Part shown: piece after piece, positions 1 to 9,377 of the stretch
How positions within the stretch are numbered: position 1 is the first letter of the stretch
Layout of the letters: each line of letters opens with the position of its first letter
Assembly (NCBI RefSeq): GCF_900115755.1
Contig: NZ_FOXQ01000004.1
Span: 186,001 to 250,000, forward strand
Source of the DNA: Parafilimonas terrae
GTDB lineage: Bacteria > Bacteroidota > Bacteroidia > Chitinophagales > Chitinophagaceae
DNA: 64,000 bases
Reading direction: 5' to 3'
Notes under the pieces: generated by a model
Database searches by the model: none
What the model saw: only the letters and a program-made list of their open reading frames with translations
Told to the model about the DNA's origin: nothing
Position numbers and translations under genes: made by a program

Positions 1-71
1 TGCTTAAAAATAATGAAGGCGGCCAAAGGTATATTTTATCAGCCCAAATAAATTGTAAAAATACAGGAAGC

Positions 72-176
72 TCAATGCTTTGGTAACTGGCTGAATGTTT
101 TCTCAACCTTAATATAATCTATAATTTCTTCTATTTCTTTATCACCGTTGCCAATATGTTTCAATTCGCTATTCAT
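72..176 (-). CDS. possible 34-aa small protein
   Basis: A 34-codon minus-strand frame begins at an ATG preceded closely by AAGGAGT and ends in TGA. The product is charged (about a third Glu, Lys and Asp), has no signal peptide or membrane segment, and matches no family I recognise. It could be the C-terminal remnant of a larger gene or chance. The Shine-Dalgarno-like stretch is only about 2 nt from the ATG, which is too close to be convincing, and such sites are uncommon in this phylum. Confidence 0.2.
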   Translation of the reverse strand: MNSELKHIGNGDKEIEEIIDYIKVEKTFSQLPKH

Positions 177-228
177 TACTCCTTCAAAATACGCAGATAT
201 TTTAAACGTTTATATTTGCCGCTTTATT

Positions 229-414
229 AAATTAATGTGAGCCCGGAATAACGTTTTTTTAATTAACCCAATGCTAAAGCATTGGGTTAAATGGTTGGGT
301 TTTAACTGGCTTAGCCAAAGTGATTCTGTGGATGCTTAGACTAAAGCCAGTTATAAAACGCTTCTTTTACCCCGAGGCCTGAAGGCTTGGGTTATTCCAG
401 GCTCACATTAAATT
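229..414. repeat. multi-hairpin element with 24-bp terminal inverted repeats
   Basis: The ends at 229-252 and 391-414 are inverted repeats matching at 22 of 24 positions (core ATGTGAGCC and GGAATAAC). Inside are three hairpins: a perfect 12-bp stem with 4-nt loop (263-274/279-290, ttaacccaatgc), an about 11-bp stem with one bulge (302-312 and around 341-352, taactggctta), and an imperfect GC-rich stem at about 370-391. No open frame fills it. The layout fits a non-autonomous MITE- or REP-cluster-type element, directly upstream of alaS. Confidence 0.6.
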
Positions 415-445
415 ATAAGCGAATTTCTCTTAATATTTACTATAT

Positions 446-3157
446 ATGACTTCTTCAGATATACGCCGGGCTTTTCTTGATTTTTTTAAAAATAAAGGGC
501 ACGAAATTGTTCCCTCTGCTCCCATCGTTATAAAAAACGACCCCACGCTCATGTTCACCAATGCGGGCATGAACCAGTTTAAAGATTATTTTCTCGGCAA
601 CAAACAGGCGCCTTATAAACGCGTTGCCGATACGCAAAAATGCCTTCGGGTAAGCGGTAAGCACAACGACCTGGAGGAAGTGGGCGTTGATACCTATCAC
701 CACACCATGTTTGAAATGCTGGGCAATTGGAGTTTTGGGGATTATTTTAAAGCCGAAGCCATTGCCTGGAGCTGGGAATTGCTGACGGAAGTGTATAAAA
801 TTGATAAAGACCGTTTATACGTTACCGTTTTTGAAGGCGATTCAGCAGAAGGACTGCCCAAAGACGATGAGGCTTTTAATGAATGGAAAAAACATATTGC
901 CGGAGAGCGCATTTTAATGGGCAATAAGAAAGATAATTTCTGGGAAATGGGCGATACCGGCCCCTGCGGCCCCTGCACCGAAATTCATTATGATGGCCGC
1001 AGCGATGAAGAAAGAAAAGCGGTTGACGGCAAAACTTTGGTGAATGCCGATAACCCGCAGGTTATTGAGATTTGGAATAATGTATTCATTCAATTCAACC
1101 GTTTAAAAGATGGCAGCCTTGAACCATTACCGCAGAAACATGTGGATACAGGAATGGGCTTTGAACGTTTGGTGCGTGTGCTGCAAGGCAAACAAAGTAA
1201 TTACGATACAGATGTTTTTACCGGTACAATCAATGCCATAGAAAACATTGTCAACAAAAAATATGATTACAGCGATAGTAAAGAAGCCGTTGCCTTTCGT
1301 GTGTTAAGTGACCATATTCGCGCTATCAGTTTTACAATTGCTGATGGGCAGTTGCCTTCCAATACCGGCGCCGGTTATGTTATAAGAAGAATTTTGCGCA
1401 GGGCTGTTCGTTATTATTATTCTTACCTGGATTATAAGCAGCCATTATTATTTCAATTGTTACCGGTAATTGCAAAACAGTTTGAACATGTTTTCCCTGA
1501 ATTGAAGAAGCAGGAAGATTTTGTAACAAAGGTCATAAAGGAAGAAGAAGATGCGTTCTTGAAAACATTAGAAAAAGGGATAAAAAAATTTGATGCTTAC
1601 ATTGAAGATTCTGAATATATACCCGACTACTTTTCAGAAGAAAATTCTACTAAAAAAGAAACCATTTTAAAAAACAACAAAATATTGGAAGGAGCCGATA
1701 AGAAAATTATTAATGGAGTATTTGCTTTTGAATTAAATGATACTTATGGTTTCCCAATCGATCTTACTGAATTAATGGCGAAAGAAAAAGGCTGGACTGT
1801 TGATATTGATGGTTTCAATCAGGCATTGCAGCAACAAAAGCACCGTTCCCGCGCAGCCACAGCAATTGATACGGAAGACTGGGTTATTGTGGGTGATGAA
1901 TTTTCACAAAACGAATTTGTTGGCTATGATTCACTTGAAGTAAAAACCAGAATTGTAAAGTACCGGAAAGTAAAGGCCAAAGGCAAAGAACAATACCAAA
2001 TTGTTTTGGAAGCCACACCTTTTTACGCCGAAAGCGGCGGACAGGTTGGAGATACAGGAGTTTTGGCTCCCCTCTCCACCTGTGGAGAGGGGCTGGGGGT
2101 GAGGGACACCAAAAAAGAAAACAACCTCATCATCCACTTTACGGATTCACTGCCAGAAAATATAAATGAAGAACTGATTGCCAAAGTTGATGTTACAAAA
2201 CGTAAACAAACCGCAGCCCATCACAGCGCCACGCATTTATTGCATGCGGCTTTGCGCCAGGTTTTAGGAACACATGTGCAGCAAAAAGGCAGTTTGGTAA
2301 ATGCAGAACACCTGCGTTTCGACTTTTCGCATTTCGCCAAAATGACTGATGAAGAAATTGCAAAAGCGGAAGCCATTGTGAATGAAAAAATTCGCGAAAA
2401 CATTCCGGTTATCATCAAAGAAATGCCAAAGGATGAAGCTTTGAAATTGGGCGCTATGGCGCTGTTTGGTGAGAAATATGGCGATATTGTTCGTGTTGTT
2501 ATTATCGACCCCAACTATTCTGTTGAGCTTTGCGGCGGCACGCATGTTGGCGCGACCGGTGAACTTGGTTTCTTTAAAATAAAACTGGAAACATCTGTTG
2601 CCGCAGGCGTTCGCCGCATTGAAGCGGTTGCTGGGAAACCGGCTGAAAACCTTATACAACAACAGTTTCAGCAACTGGCTTCTGTTCGCGAAGCCTTAAA
2701 AAATCCAAAAGATATTTTAAAAGCTATTGAAACTTTAAGCTCGGAAAATACAGAGCAGAAAAAACAAATAGAAAGTTTTGAAGCAAAACAATTGCAATCC
2801 ATCAAAAACGAATTGCTGCAAAAAGTGCAAACTATAAATGGCGTAAGCTTTATAGGCGAAAAGGTGGAAGTAAGCAATGCTGATGCGTTGAAGAAATTAT
2901 GTTTCGAACTTAAACTGCAGCTTGCTGATTATGTGGTTACACTTGTTTCCAACATCAGCGGTAAAGTATCCGTTGCCATCATCATAGATGATAAAATTGC
3001 TGCTGATAAAAATTTAGATGCCGGCAAAATCATCAAACAAAATATTGCTCCGTTAATTAAGGGCGGCGGCGGTGGCCAGAAAACATTAGCTACAGCCGGC
3101 GGGCAGGATGCAAGTAACCTGGATAAGGTAATTGAAGTAGTGAAGAATTTATTGTAA
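446..3157 (+). CDS. alaS: alanine--tRNA ligase
   Basis: Cytoplasmic class II aminoacyl-tRNA synthetase that charges tRNA-Ala and hydrolyses mischarged Ser/Gly. At 903 aa it is full length. The N-terminal catalytic core shows the TNAGMNQFKDYF and GNWSFGDYF stretches. The editing domain carries HSATH (residues 593-597) and CGGTH (696-700), the zinc/editing residues. The C-terminal C-Ala region has the GGGGGQ glycine run near the end. Oddity: about residues 540-555, just after ESGGQVGDTG, are encoded by a palindromic repeat element inserted in frame (see 2065-2106). A second lysine-rich insertion (about residues 385-420) precedes the segment DTYGFPIDLTELMA. The ATG at 446 gives the expected N-terminus. 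Confidence 0.98.
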   Translation: MTSSDIRRAFLDFFKNKGHEIVPSAPIVIKNDPTLMFTNAGMNQFKDYFLGNKQAPYKRVADTQKCLRVSGKHNDLEEVGVDTYHHTMFEMLGNWSFGDYFKAEAIAWSWELLTEVYKIDKDRLYVTVFEGDSAEGLPKDDEAFNEWKKHIAGERILMGNKKDNFWEMGDTGPCGPCTEIHYDGRSDEERKAVDGKTLVNADNPQVIEIWNNVFIQFNRLKDGSLEPLPQKHVDTGMGFERLVRVLQGKQSNYDTDVFTGTINAIENIVNKKYDYSDSKEAVAFRVLSDHIRAISFTIADGQLPSNTGAGYVIRRILRRAVRYYYSYLDYKQPLLFQLLPVIAKQFEHVFPELKKQEDFVTKVIKEEEDAFLKTLEKGIKKFDAYIEDSEYIPDYFSEENSTKKETILKNNKILEGADKKIINGVFAFELNDTYGFPIDLTELMAKEKGWTVDIDGFNQALQQQKHRSRAATAIDTEDWVIVGDEFSQNEFVGYDSLEVKTRIVKYRKVKAKGKEQYQIVLEATPFYAESGGQVGDTGVLAPLSTCGEGLGVRDTKKENNLIIHFTDSLPENINEELIAKVDVTKRKQTAAHHSATHLLHAALRQVLGTHVQQKGSLVNAEHLRFDFSHFAKMTDEEIAKAEAIVNEKIRENIPVIIKEMPKDEALKLGAMALFGEKYGDIVRVVIIDPNYSVELCGGTHVGATGELGFFKIKLETSVAAGVRRIEAVAGKPAENLIQQQFQQLASVREALKNPKDILKAIETLSSENTEQKKQIESFEAKQLQSIKNELLQKVQTINGVSFIGEKVEVSNADALKKLCFELKLQLADYVVTLVSNISGKVSVAIIIDDKIAADKNLDAGKIIKQNIAPLIKGGGGGQKTLATAGGQDASNLDKVIEVVKNLL
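2065..2106 (+). repeat. palindromic CCCTCTCC/GGAGAGGG element inside alaS
   Basis: A perfect 11-bp stem (2069-2079/2082-2092, CCCCTCTCCAC and its complement) is followed by GCTGGGGGTGAGG. This layout recurs in gaps at 44.18, 48.15, 50.70, 52.29 and 57.15 kb. Here it lies in frame in the alaS editing region and encodes residues resembling APLSTCGEGLGVRD. Confidence 0.8.
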
Positions 3158-3189
3158 AATATTAAAACATATTTAAAAAAAATTTTACC

Positions 3190-3449
3190 GTGAGTAAATT
3201 CAATAGACTCATATTAAAATTGCTTTCAGGAAATCTTGACAAAAATTTTGAGTTTGATGAATTGGTTAAAATACTCTCGCAGCTTGACTTTAGCTTAGAA
3301 TTAAAGGAAGTCATCATATCTTTACGAAACAAGGTGTTGATGAAATTATCAACCTCCAACCTTTGGGCAAGTATGCGAAACCTTACCAGGTAAAGCAGGT
3401 AAGGGCACTTTTAGTTAAATATAAACTGATTCCTGATGAACGACTTTAA
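3190..3449 (+). pseudogene. hicA: HicA-family toxin, frameshifted
   Basis: HicA toxins are small dsRBD-fold ribonucleases that cleave mRNA. The frame opening at GTG 3190 encodes a HicA-like N-terminus (LILKLLSGNLDKNFEFDELV), then loses similarity near 3303. In the -1 frame the sequence continues as IKGSHHIFTKQGVDEI...KPYQVKQVRALLVKYKL, ending at TAA 3447-3449. That part carries the SHHIF catalytic-histidine motif. The junction reads TTAGAATTAAAGG; one extra A (GAAATT) would restore a single frame. The unshifted product stops at 3393 without the histidine. A real mutation, a sequencing error or programmed slippage could explain it; no canonical slippery heptamer is visible. The restored frame overlaps hicB by 14 nt, as in intact hicAB operons. 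Confidence 0.8.
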
Positions 3450-3651
3450 ATATGAAATAATCATCTACTGGAGTAATGGAGATAGTTGCTATATCGCTGA
3501 GGTGCCTGAACTTCCAGGCTGCATGGCTGATGGAAAAACATATAGCGAAACGCTATCTAATATTGAGGTAATTATTGGAGAATGGATTGAAACCGCAAAA
3601 GAAATGGGAAGAGAAATTCCCCGGCCAAAAGGCAAATTGATGTACGCATAA
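3436..3651 (+). CDS. hicB: HicB-family antitoxin
   Basis: 71-aa antitoxin partner of HicA, with the single UPF0150/HicB fold: a partially degraded RNase H-like strand pattern and the hallmark YIAEVPELPGCMADGKTY stretch (residues 19-36). It has no C-terminal DNA-binding domain, so it belongs to the short HicB form. It overlaps the 3' end of the broken hicA, and its stop codon abuts the ATG of the downstream acetyltransferase (TAAATG), suggesting co-transcription. If hicA is truly dead, this antitoxin has no local toxin to neutralise. Confidence 0.88.
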   Translation: MNDFKYEIIIYWSNGDSCYIAEVPELPGCMADGKTYSETLSNIEVIIGEWIETAKEMGREIPRPKGKLMYA

Positions 3652-4161
3652 ATGAACATCATCTTTCAATCAGCGCGTTTATATTTCAGAAAATTAACTG
3701 AAGAAGATGTTGCATTATTGCTTGGCCTCGACAGCAATCCCAACGTTACAAAATACATGCACAGGCCGGCGCCAACAATTGAAAACATACTGCAGGAACT
3801 GCATAAAAGAATCCTTCCGCATTACAAAACTTATGGTTATGGCAGATGGGCCATTCATTTAAAACAGGATCATGAATTTATTGGCACAGGCGGTTTAAAA
3901 TATATGCCCGAATTAGATGAAACCGATATGGGCTACCAGTTAAAAGAAGCATATTGGGGCAAGGGTTATGGTTATGAGGCTGCGAAAGCTATGATTGATT
4001 ATGGCCGGGATATTTTAAAACTGCCCGCCATTTTTGCCAAGGCTTTGCCGGAAAATATTGCGTCGTGGAAGATCATGGAAAAATGCGGTATGCAATACCT
4101 CGAAAATGTAATGGACGCTGATGGGCTGATGGTAAAAAAATACCGGATAAATACTACATGA
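3652..4161 (+). CDS. GNAT-family N-acetyltransferase (RimJ/RimL-like)
   Basis: 169-aa cytoplasmic acetyl-CoA-dependent N-acetyltransferase. The N-terminal SARLYFRKLTEEDV and FIGTGGLKYM segments, then YQLKEAYWGKGYGYEAAKAM (acetyl-CoA pyrophosphate loop, about residues 96-115) and NIASWKIMEKCGM (about 136-148), are characteristic of the Acetyltransf_3/RimJ-RimL group that acetylates protein N-termini or small molecules. The substrate cannot be told. It begins directly after the hicB stop codon, so it may be transcribed with the toxin-antitoxin pair. Confidence 0.85.
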   Translation: MNIIFQSARLYFRKLTEEDVALLLGLDSNPNVTKYMHRPAPTIENILQELHKRILPHYKTYGYGRWAIHLKQDHEFIGTGGLKYMPELDETDMGYQLKEAYWGKGYGYEAAKAMIDYGRDILKLPAIFAKALPENIASWKIMEKCGMQYLENVMDADGLMVKKYRINTT

Positions 4162-4239
4162 GGAAGTTTTAAAGCAGTTTTTACACAACCCGCAATAATC
4201 AATCATCAATACATCCCCTGCCCATACAGCCGTAAAGAT

Positions 4240-4247
4240 TAAATTTG
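4240..4247 (+). promoter_or_regulatory. Bacteroidota -7 promoter element (TAAATTTG)
   Basis: TAAATTTG matches the TAnnTTTG -7 consensus exactly and lies 28 nt ahead of the glycosyltransferase ATG. No clear -33 TTG is seen at the usual spacing. The longest reading frame would start at a TTG inside this element, which argues for the downstream ATG. Confidence 0.45.
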
Positions 4248-4274
4248 TATCCTTGCAATTCTCAACACACAATT

Positions 4275-5474
4275 ATGAATGTGGAGCAGGCTTACAGTGA
4301 AAAAATTGACATGCATCGTGTTTGTGTAATCATTCCAACTTACAACAATGCAAAAACGCTGGGTAGCATTATTGCAGATGTTTCAGCGTTTACCAATAAT
4401 ATCATTGTTATAAACGACGGTTCAACTGACGAAACAGAAAATATCCTTGCCGTTTTTCCATCCATTCATATCATCAGCTATAAAAAAAATATTGGCAAAG
4501 GCTGGGCATTAAGAAAAGGTTTGAAACAGGCAGTTGCTCTCGGCTATCAACATGCCATCACCATAGATTCAGACGGGCAGCATTTTGCAAAAGATATTCC
4601 TGTTTTTATTGATAAGCTTGAAACGCTGAATGATGATACTATTATTATCGGCGCAAGAAACATGGACCAAAGTTCTGTGCCGGGCAAAAGCAGCTTCGGG
4701 CATAAATTTTCCAATTTCTGGTTTAAGGTTGAAACAGGTATAAATGCGCCCGACACACAATCCGGTTACAGGTTATATCCTTTATTACCATTGAACAAAA
4801 TGAAATTCATAACACGCAAATATGAATTTGAAATTGAAGTGCTGGTGCGCAGTGCATGGAAAGGAATAAAGATTGAACCGGTGCCGGTTTCTGTTTATTA
4901 TGCACCAAAGGAAACAAGGGTTTCACACTTCAGGCCGTTTAAAGATTTTACAAGAATAAGCATACTGAATACACTGCTTGTTTTTATTGCCTTTTTATAT
5001 ATAAAGCCGCGTGATTTTTTCAGGAACATATTTAAAAAAAAATTCTGGATTGATATTTACAATGATCACTTTTTAAACCCCGGCGAGCCCGACAGCGTTA
5101 AAGCGCTTTCTGTTGCATTTGGTGTATTTATGGGCATAGTGCCAATATGGGGGTTTCAACTGGTTTGTGCTATCTTTTTATCCATGTTATTCAGGCTGAA
5201 TAAAGTGATTGTAATAATGTCTGCACATATAAGTATCCCGCCGATGATACCGCTCGTTATTTTTTTAAGTTACAAAGCGGGCAATTTATGGATGAATGAA
5301 AATGCAGTACACATGGAACTTAGTAAAAACATTGGCCTTGCAACCATTTCGCAAAACCTGCAGCAATATATTTTTGGCAGTCTTACACTGGCAGTAATAG
5401 CTGCTTTAATTTTTGGCGCTTTCACTTTTATTGCGCTGAAAGTGTTTAAACGCAAACCCGAGACCGCCCTGTAA
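4275..5474 (+). CDS. family 2 glycosyltransferase fused to DUF2062
   Basis: About 399 aa from the ATG at 4275. The frame extends up to a TTG at 4245, but that lies in the promoter motif. Residues about 12-220 are a GT-A fold, dolichyl-phosphate-mannose-synthase-like domain: VCVIIPTYNNAKTLG, INDGSTDET, and DSDGQH as the metal-binding DxD region. Residues about 255-390 are a DUF2062 membrane domain with hydrophobic helices (ALSVAFGVFMGIVPIWGFQL and others). GT2-DUF2062 proteins are found in aryl-polyene and flexirubin clusters, fitting the next four genes. The sugar donor and acceptor cannot be read from sequence. The next gene starts 9 nt downstream, suggesting an operon. Confidence 0.85.
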   Translation: MNVEQAYSEKIDMHRVCVIIPTYNNAKTLGSIIADVSAFTNNIIVINDGSTDETENILAVFPSIHIISYKKNIGKGWALRKGLKQAVALGYQHAITIDSDGQHFAKDIPVFIDKLETLNDDTIIIGARNMDQSSVPGKSSFGHKFSNFWFKVETGINAPDTQSGYRLYPLLPLNKMKFITRKYEFEIEVLVRSAWKGIKIEPVPVSVYYAPKETRVSHFRPFKDFTRISILNTLLVFIAFLYIKPRDFFRNIFKKKFWIDIYNDHFLNPGEPDSVKALSVAFGVFMGIVPIWGFQLVCAIFLSMLFRLNKVIVIMSAHISIPPMIPLVIFLSYKAGNLWMNENAVHMELSKNIGLATISQNLQQYIFGSLTLAVIAALIFGAFTFIALKVFKRKPETAL

Positions 5475-5483
5475 GTTTAAGGA

Positions 5484-8400
5484 ATGGAAAAACTGTTTAC
5501 CAGGATATATTATTATTTGAAACAACACCGGCCGGTGTTGTTTATTTCATTCCTGGCAAGCTTGGCAATCATAGCATTCTTTGCAGCAAACATTCATTTT
5601 GAAGAAGACATTTCTAAAGTTTTACCGCATGATAAGAAGATAGAAAAACTGAACCAGGTTTTTCAAAATTCAAAATTTGCAGATAAACTTGTTATAACGG
5701 TTTCATTAAAAGATACAGCCGCTACACAGCCGGATAGTTTAATTGATTTTGCAGACACATTGGTTGCACATATTAATGAAACATTACAGCCTTATATAAG
5801 CAAAATAAATTATAAGGCAGATGATGATATTGCATTGTCGTTATTCAATACCATCAACAATAATTTGCCGGTTTATTTAGATGAAAAAGATTATGCAACT
5901 ATCGACAGCCTTATACAGCCAAAGGCCTTGCAGCAAACGCTTCAGCAGGATTTTAAAACCCTGGTTTCTCCGGCCGGGCTTGCGCTAAAGAATATGATTA
6001 GCAACGACCCGGTTGGTATTTCTTTTATCGGCTTAAAAAAAGTGCAGCATTTACAATACGATGAAAATTATCAGCTCTATAATAATTATATAATCACCAA
6101 AGATGAAAAGCATCTTTTAATTTTTATCACACCAGAATATCCCTCATCCAACACCGGTGAGAATGAAAAATTTTTAACCGGGTTAGACAACCTTATTCAA
6201 AACCTTAGGCTAAATAATCATATTAATGTATCTTATTTTGGAGCGGCGGCTGTTGCAGCCGGCAATGCACAGCAATTAAGAAAAGACACTTTATATACAC
6301 AGGGCATTACCGTGCTGTTTCTTATTTTTTTTATTGGTTTTTATTTCAGAAAAAAATCAGCGCCGCTGCTGGTTTTAATTCCTGTTGTTTATGGCGCCTT
6401 GTTTTCGCTGGCGGTCATCTATTTTTTAAAAGGTTCCATTTCTGTAATTGCGTTGGGCACAGGCTCCGTTATTCTTGGCATTGCAGTTAATTATTCTTTA
6501 CACGTATTCAATCATTACCGGCACGCACAAAATATTGAAGCTGTAATTAAAGATCTTGCTTTTCCTTTAACGCTCGGCAGTTTTACCACCATTGGCGGGT
6601 TCTTTTGTCTTCAGTTTGTACAATCAGCAATATTAAAAGACCTTGGTTTGTTTGCTGCATTCAGCTTAATTGGCGCAGCCTTATGTTCGCTTATTTTTTT
6701 GCCGCATTTTATTACATCAAAAAGAGAAAGGCATTCACAAAGCAACGGGCATTCATTTATAGATAAACTGGCCGCTTATCATCCTGAACGCAATAAAATA
6801 TTTTTAATTGTTATTGGCCTGCTCACCATTGTATTTGCCTTTAAAGCCGGCGATGTACAGTTTGAAGCCGATATGACGCAGGTGAATTATATGCCTGATA
6901 ATTTAAAGGAAGCGCAGGCAAAGCTCGATGCCATTAACCAGTTTTCTTTAACGTCTGTATATGTTGTGGCTGATGGAAAGAATTTGAATGAAGCCTTGCA
7001 GAACAATGAAAAGCTTGCTGCGGTTGTTGATTCGCTTCAGCAAAAAAATATCATTAAAAAGTCTTCGGGTGTTTCGTCCCTAATTATATCTGATTCATTG
7101 CAACAAAAAAGAATTACTTTATGGAATGCTTACTGGACACCGGAAAAGAAACAGCTTTTGTTTGAAACATTGGAAAAAGAAGGCAGCGCACTCGGGTTTT
7201 CCGCAACCGCATTTGAAAATTTCAAAACACTTCTAAATAAAAAATACACCCTGGTTCAGCCTGCTGAATTATCGGAAATAAGAAAAACATTTTTAGACGA
7301 TTACATTACTGAAAAACCAGGCGCAGCCAATGTGGTAACGCTTTTAAAAGTATCGCCGGAAAACAAACGGATTGTTTATCAAACATTCGAAAACAATAAC
7401 AACATAACCGTTCTTGACAAACAATATCTCGCCGATACAATGGCAACAATCATCAATGCTGATTTTAACCGCATTGCCCTTATGTCATCATTACTGGTAT
7501 TTGTTGTGTTGCTGGTAACGTATGGCCGCATTGAACTGGCGCTGATCTCCTTCATTCCTATGTTCGTGTCATGGATATGGATATTGGGCATTATGGCCAT
7601 TACCAAAACAGAATTCAATATCATCAATATCATTATATCTGCGCTCATCTTTGGCCTCGGCGATGATTACAGCATCTTCATCATGGATGGTTTATTGCAG
7701 CAATATAAAACAGGTAAGAAAAATTTATCCTCCTTTAAATCATCTATTTTTTTATCAGCCATTACAACAGTTGCAGGGCTTGGCATTTTAATTTTTGCAA
7801 AACATCCTGCATTAAAATCAATCGCTTTTATTTCCGTTACAGGCATTGTTTGCGTGGTTTTAATATCGCAGGTTTTAATACCTTTTCTGTTCAATATTCT
7901 CATCACTAACAGAACACAAAAAAAGTATTTACCATGGACCTTATGGAGCTTTTCATCATCCATATTTGCCTTCACTTATTTTGCATTAGGAAGTATTATT
8001 ATCATTCCGTTTGGCATTGTTTTAATTAAGCTTAACCCTTTCAACAAAGAGAAAGGAAAATATATCTATCACATCATTTTTTCAAAATTTGTGTGGAGTG
8101 TTGCGTATATAATGATGAACATAAAAAAGGTAATCGTTAATACGCAAAAAGAAGATTTTTCAAAACCCGCTGTCATCATCTGCAATCATCAATCGTTCCT
8201 CGATATTTTATGGACGGCAATGCTTAACCCAAAACTTATATTGCTCACCAATCAATGGGTTTGGCACTCGCCGGTATTTGGCATTGCCATAAGAATGGCA
8301 GATTATTATCCTGTTGCAAAAGGCATTGAAAACAGTATTGAATTATTAAGAGACAGGGTAAACAATGGTTATTCTATCGTTATATTTCCAGAGGGAACAA

Positions 8401-9377
8401 GATCAGTTGACTGGAAGATAGCGCGCTTTCATAAAGGCGCATTTTACCTGGCAGAACAATTGAACATTGATATTTTACCCATTGTTATTGATGGCACCGG
8501 TTATACGTTAACCAAGAATGATTTCTTTCTGAAAGATGGCCTTGTTACGCTCACCTTCCTGCCAAGAATAAAACCCAACGACGCTTCATTTGGCACAACG
8601 TACAATGAAAGAACAAAAAGCATCAGCCGCTATTTTAAAAACACATATAACGAACTGAAAATTCAAAATCATACACCGGCGCATTTTAAACAGCAGCTTA
8701 TCTATAATTATATTTACAAAGGCCCTGTGCTTGAATGGTACATGCGTATAAAATTCAGGCTTGAAAAATATTATGAACTGATAAATTCGCTTGTTCCAAA
8801 AAAAGGAAAGATATTGGATATTGGCTGCGGTTACGGTTTTATGGATTATGCTTTATACTTTGCTTCAGAACACCGGGTTATAACCGGCGTTGATTATGAT
8901 GATGAAAAAATAGCAGTAGCGAATAATTGTTTCAGTAAAGATGAAAATATCAATTTCATTGCTGCCGATGCATCAACATTTACGTTTGAAAAATATGACG
9001 CCATTATTATGAGCGATGTGTTGCATTATCTTGATGCGCCTGCTCAAAAAAAATTGATAAAAGATTGTTGTGACAGTTTAAATGATGATGGCATGTTGCT
9101 TATCCGCGATGCGAATACAGATATAAAAAGCCGTCATTTTTATACAAAGCTTTCAGAGTTCTTTTCAACAAAATTTATTGGCTTTAATAAAACGTCGGGC
9201 AACAGCCTTAGCTTTTTCTCTGAGCAACTGGTTAAGGAAACAGCCACATTGAACAACATGAGTTGCGTTACTGTTGAAAATTCTAAATACACTTCGAATG
9301 TTATGTATGTTTTAAAAAGAAATGAGCCTGCTTCAAAAAATATAAATACAGTTACTGTAAACAATAGTGATGAATGA
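5484..9377 (+). CDS. MMPL/RND-type exporter fused to acyltransferase and SAM methyltransferase
   Basis: 1297-aa multidomain inner-membrane protein. Residues 1-850 are an RND/MMPL-type exporter: one N-terminal helix (about 17-36), a periplasmic loop, a helix bundle (about 268-415), then a second loop and bundle (about 660-815). Residues about 870-1075 are a PlsC-like acyltransferase with NHQSFLD (HX4D motif, near 901) and FPEGTRS (near 969). Residues about 1090-1270 are a class I methyltransferase with DIGCGYG (near 1111) and GVDYD. In flexirubin/aryl-polyene clusters these activities export, acylate and methylate the polyene lipid; that role here is inference. The 3' end overlaps the next gene by 11 nt. 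The three-way fusion is unusually long. Confidence 0.85.
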   Translation: MEKLFTRIYYYLKQHRPVLFISFLASLAIIAFFAANIHFEEDISKVLPHDKKIEKLNQVFQNSKFADKLVITVSLKDTAATQPDSLIDFADTLVAHINETLQPYISKINYKADDDIALSLFNTINNNLPVYLDEKDYATIDSLIQPKALQQTLQQDFKTLVSPAGLALKNMISNDPVGISFIGLKKVQHLQYDENYQLYNNYIITKDEKHLLIFITPEYPSSNTGENEKFLTGLDNLIQNLRLNNHINVSYFGAAAVAAGNAQQLRKDTLYTQGITVLFLIFFIGFYFRKKSAPLLVLIPVVYGALFSLAVIYFLKGSISVIALGTGSVILGIAVNYSLHVFNHYRHAQNIEAVIKDLAFPLTLGSFTTIGGFFCLQFVQSAILKDLGLFAAFSLIGAALCSLIFLPHFITSKRERHSQSNGHSFIDKLAAYHPERNKIFLIVIGLLTIVFAFKAGDVQFEADMTQVNYMPDNLKEAQAKLDAINQFSLTSVYVVADGKNLNEALQNNEKLAAVVDSLQQKNIIKKSSGVSSLIISDSLQQKRITLWNAYWTPEKKQLLFETLEKEGSALGFSATAFENFKTLLNKKYTLVQPAELSEIRKTFLDDYITEKPGAANVVTLLKVSPENKRIVYQTFENNNNITVLDKQYLADTMATIINADFNRIALMSSLLVFVVLLVTYGRIELALISFIPMFVSWIWILGIMAITKTEFNIINIIISALIFGLGDDYSIFIMDGLLQQYKTGKKNLSSFKSSIFLSAITTVAGLGILIFAKHPALKSIAFISVTGIVCVVLISQVLIPFLFNILITNRTQKKYLPWTLWSFSSSIFAFTYFALGSIIIIPFGIVLIKLNPFNKEKGKYIYHIIFSKFVWSVAYIMMNIKKVIVNTQKEDFSKPAVIICNHQSFLDILWTAMLNPKLILLTNQWVWHSPVFGIAIRMADYYPVAKGIENSIELLRDRVNNGYSIVIFPEGTRSVDWKIARFHKGAFYLAEQLNIDILPIVIDGTGYTLTKNDFFLKDGLVTLTFLPRIKPNDASFGTTYNERTKSISRYFKNTYNELKIQNHTPAHFKQQLIYNYIYKGPVLEWYMRIKFRLEKYYELINSLVPKKGKILDIGCGYGFMDYALYFASEHRVITGVDYDDEKIAVANNCFSKDENINFIAADASTFTFEKYDAIIMSDVLHYLDAPAQKKLIKDCCDSLNDDGMLLIRDANTDIKSRHFYTKLSEFFSTKFIGFNKTSGNSLSFFSEQLVKETATLNNMSCVTVENSKYTSNVMYVLKRNEPASKNINTVTVNNSDE

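Noticed and set aside
2264-2674. 136-codon minus-strand frame inside alaS
   Set aside because: It is a shadow of the essential alaS frame with no independent support.
3303-3315. Programmed -1 frameshift site in hicA
   Set aside because: The junction TTAGAATTAAAGG lacks an X XXY YYZ slippery heptamer, so a simple deletion is more likely.
4245-4274. TTG start extending the glycosyltransferase N-terminus
   Set aside because: The TTG is the end of a TAnnTTTG promoter box; the ATG at 4275 is better.
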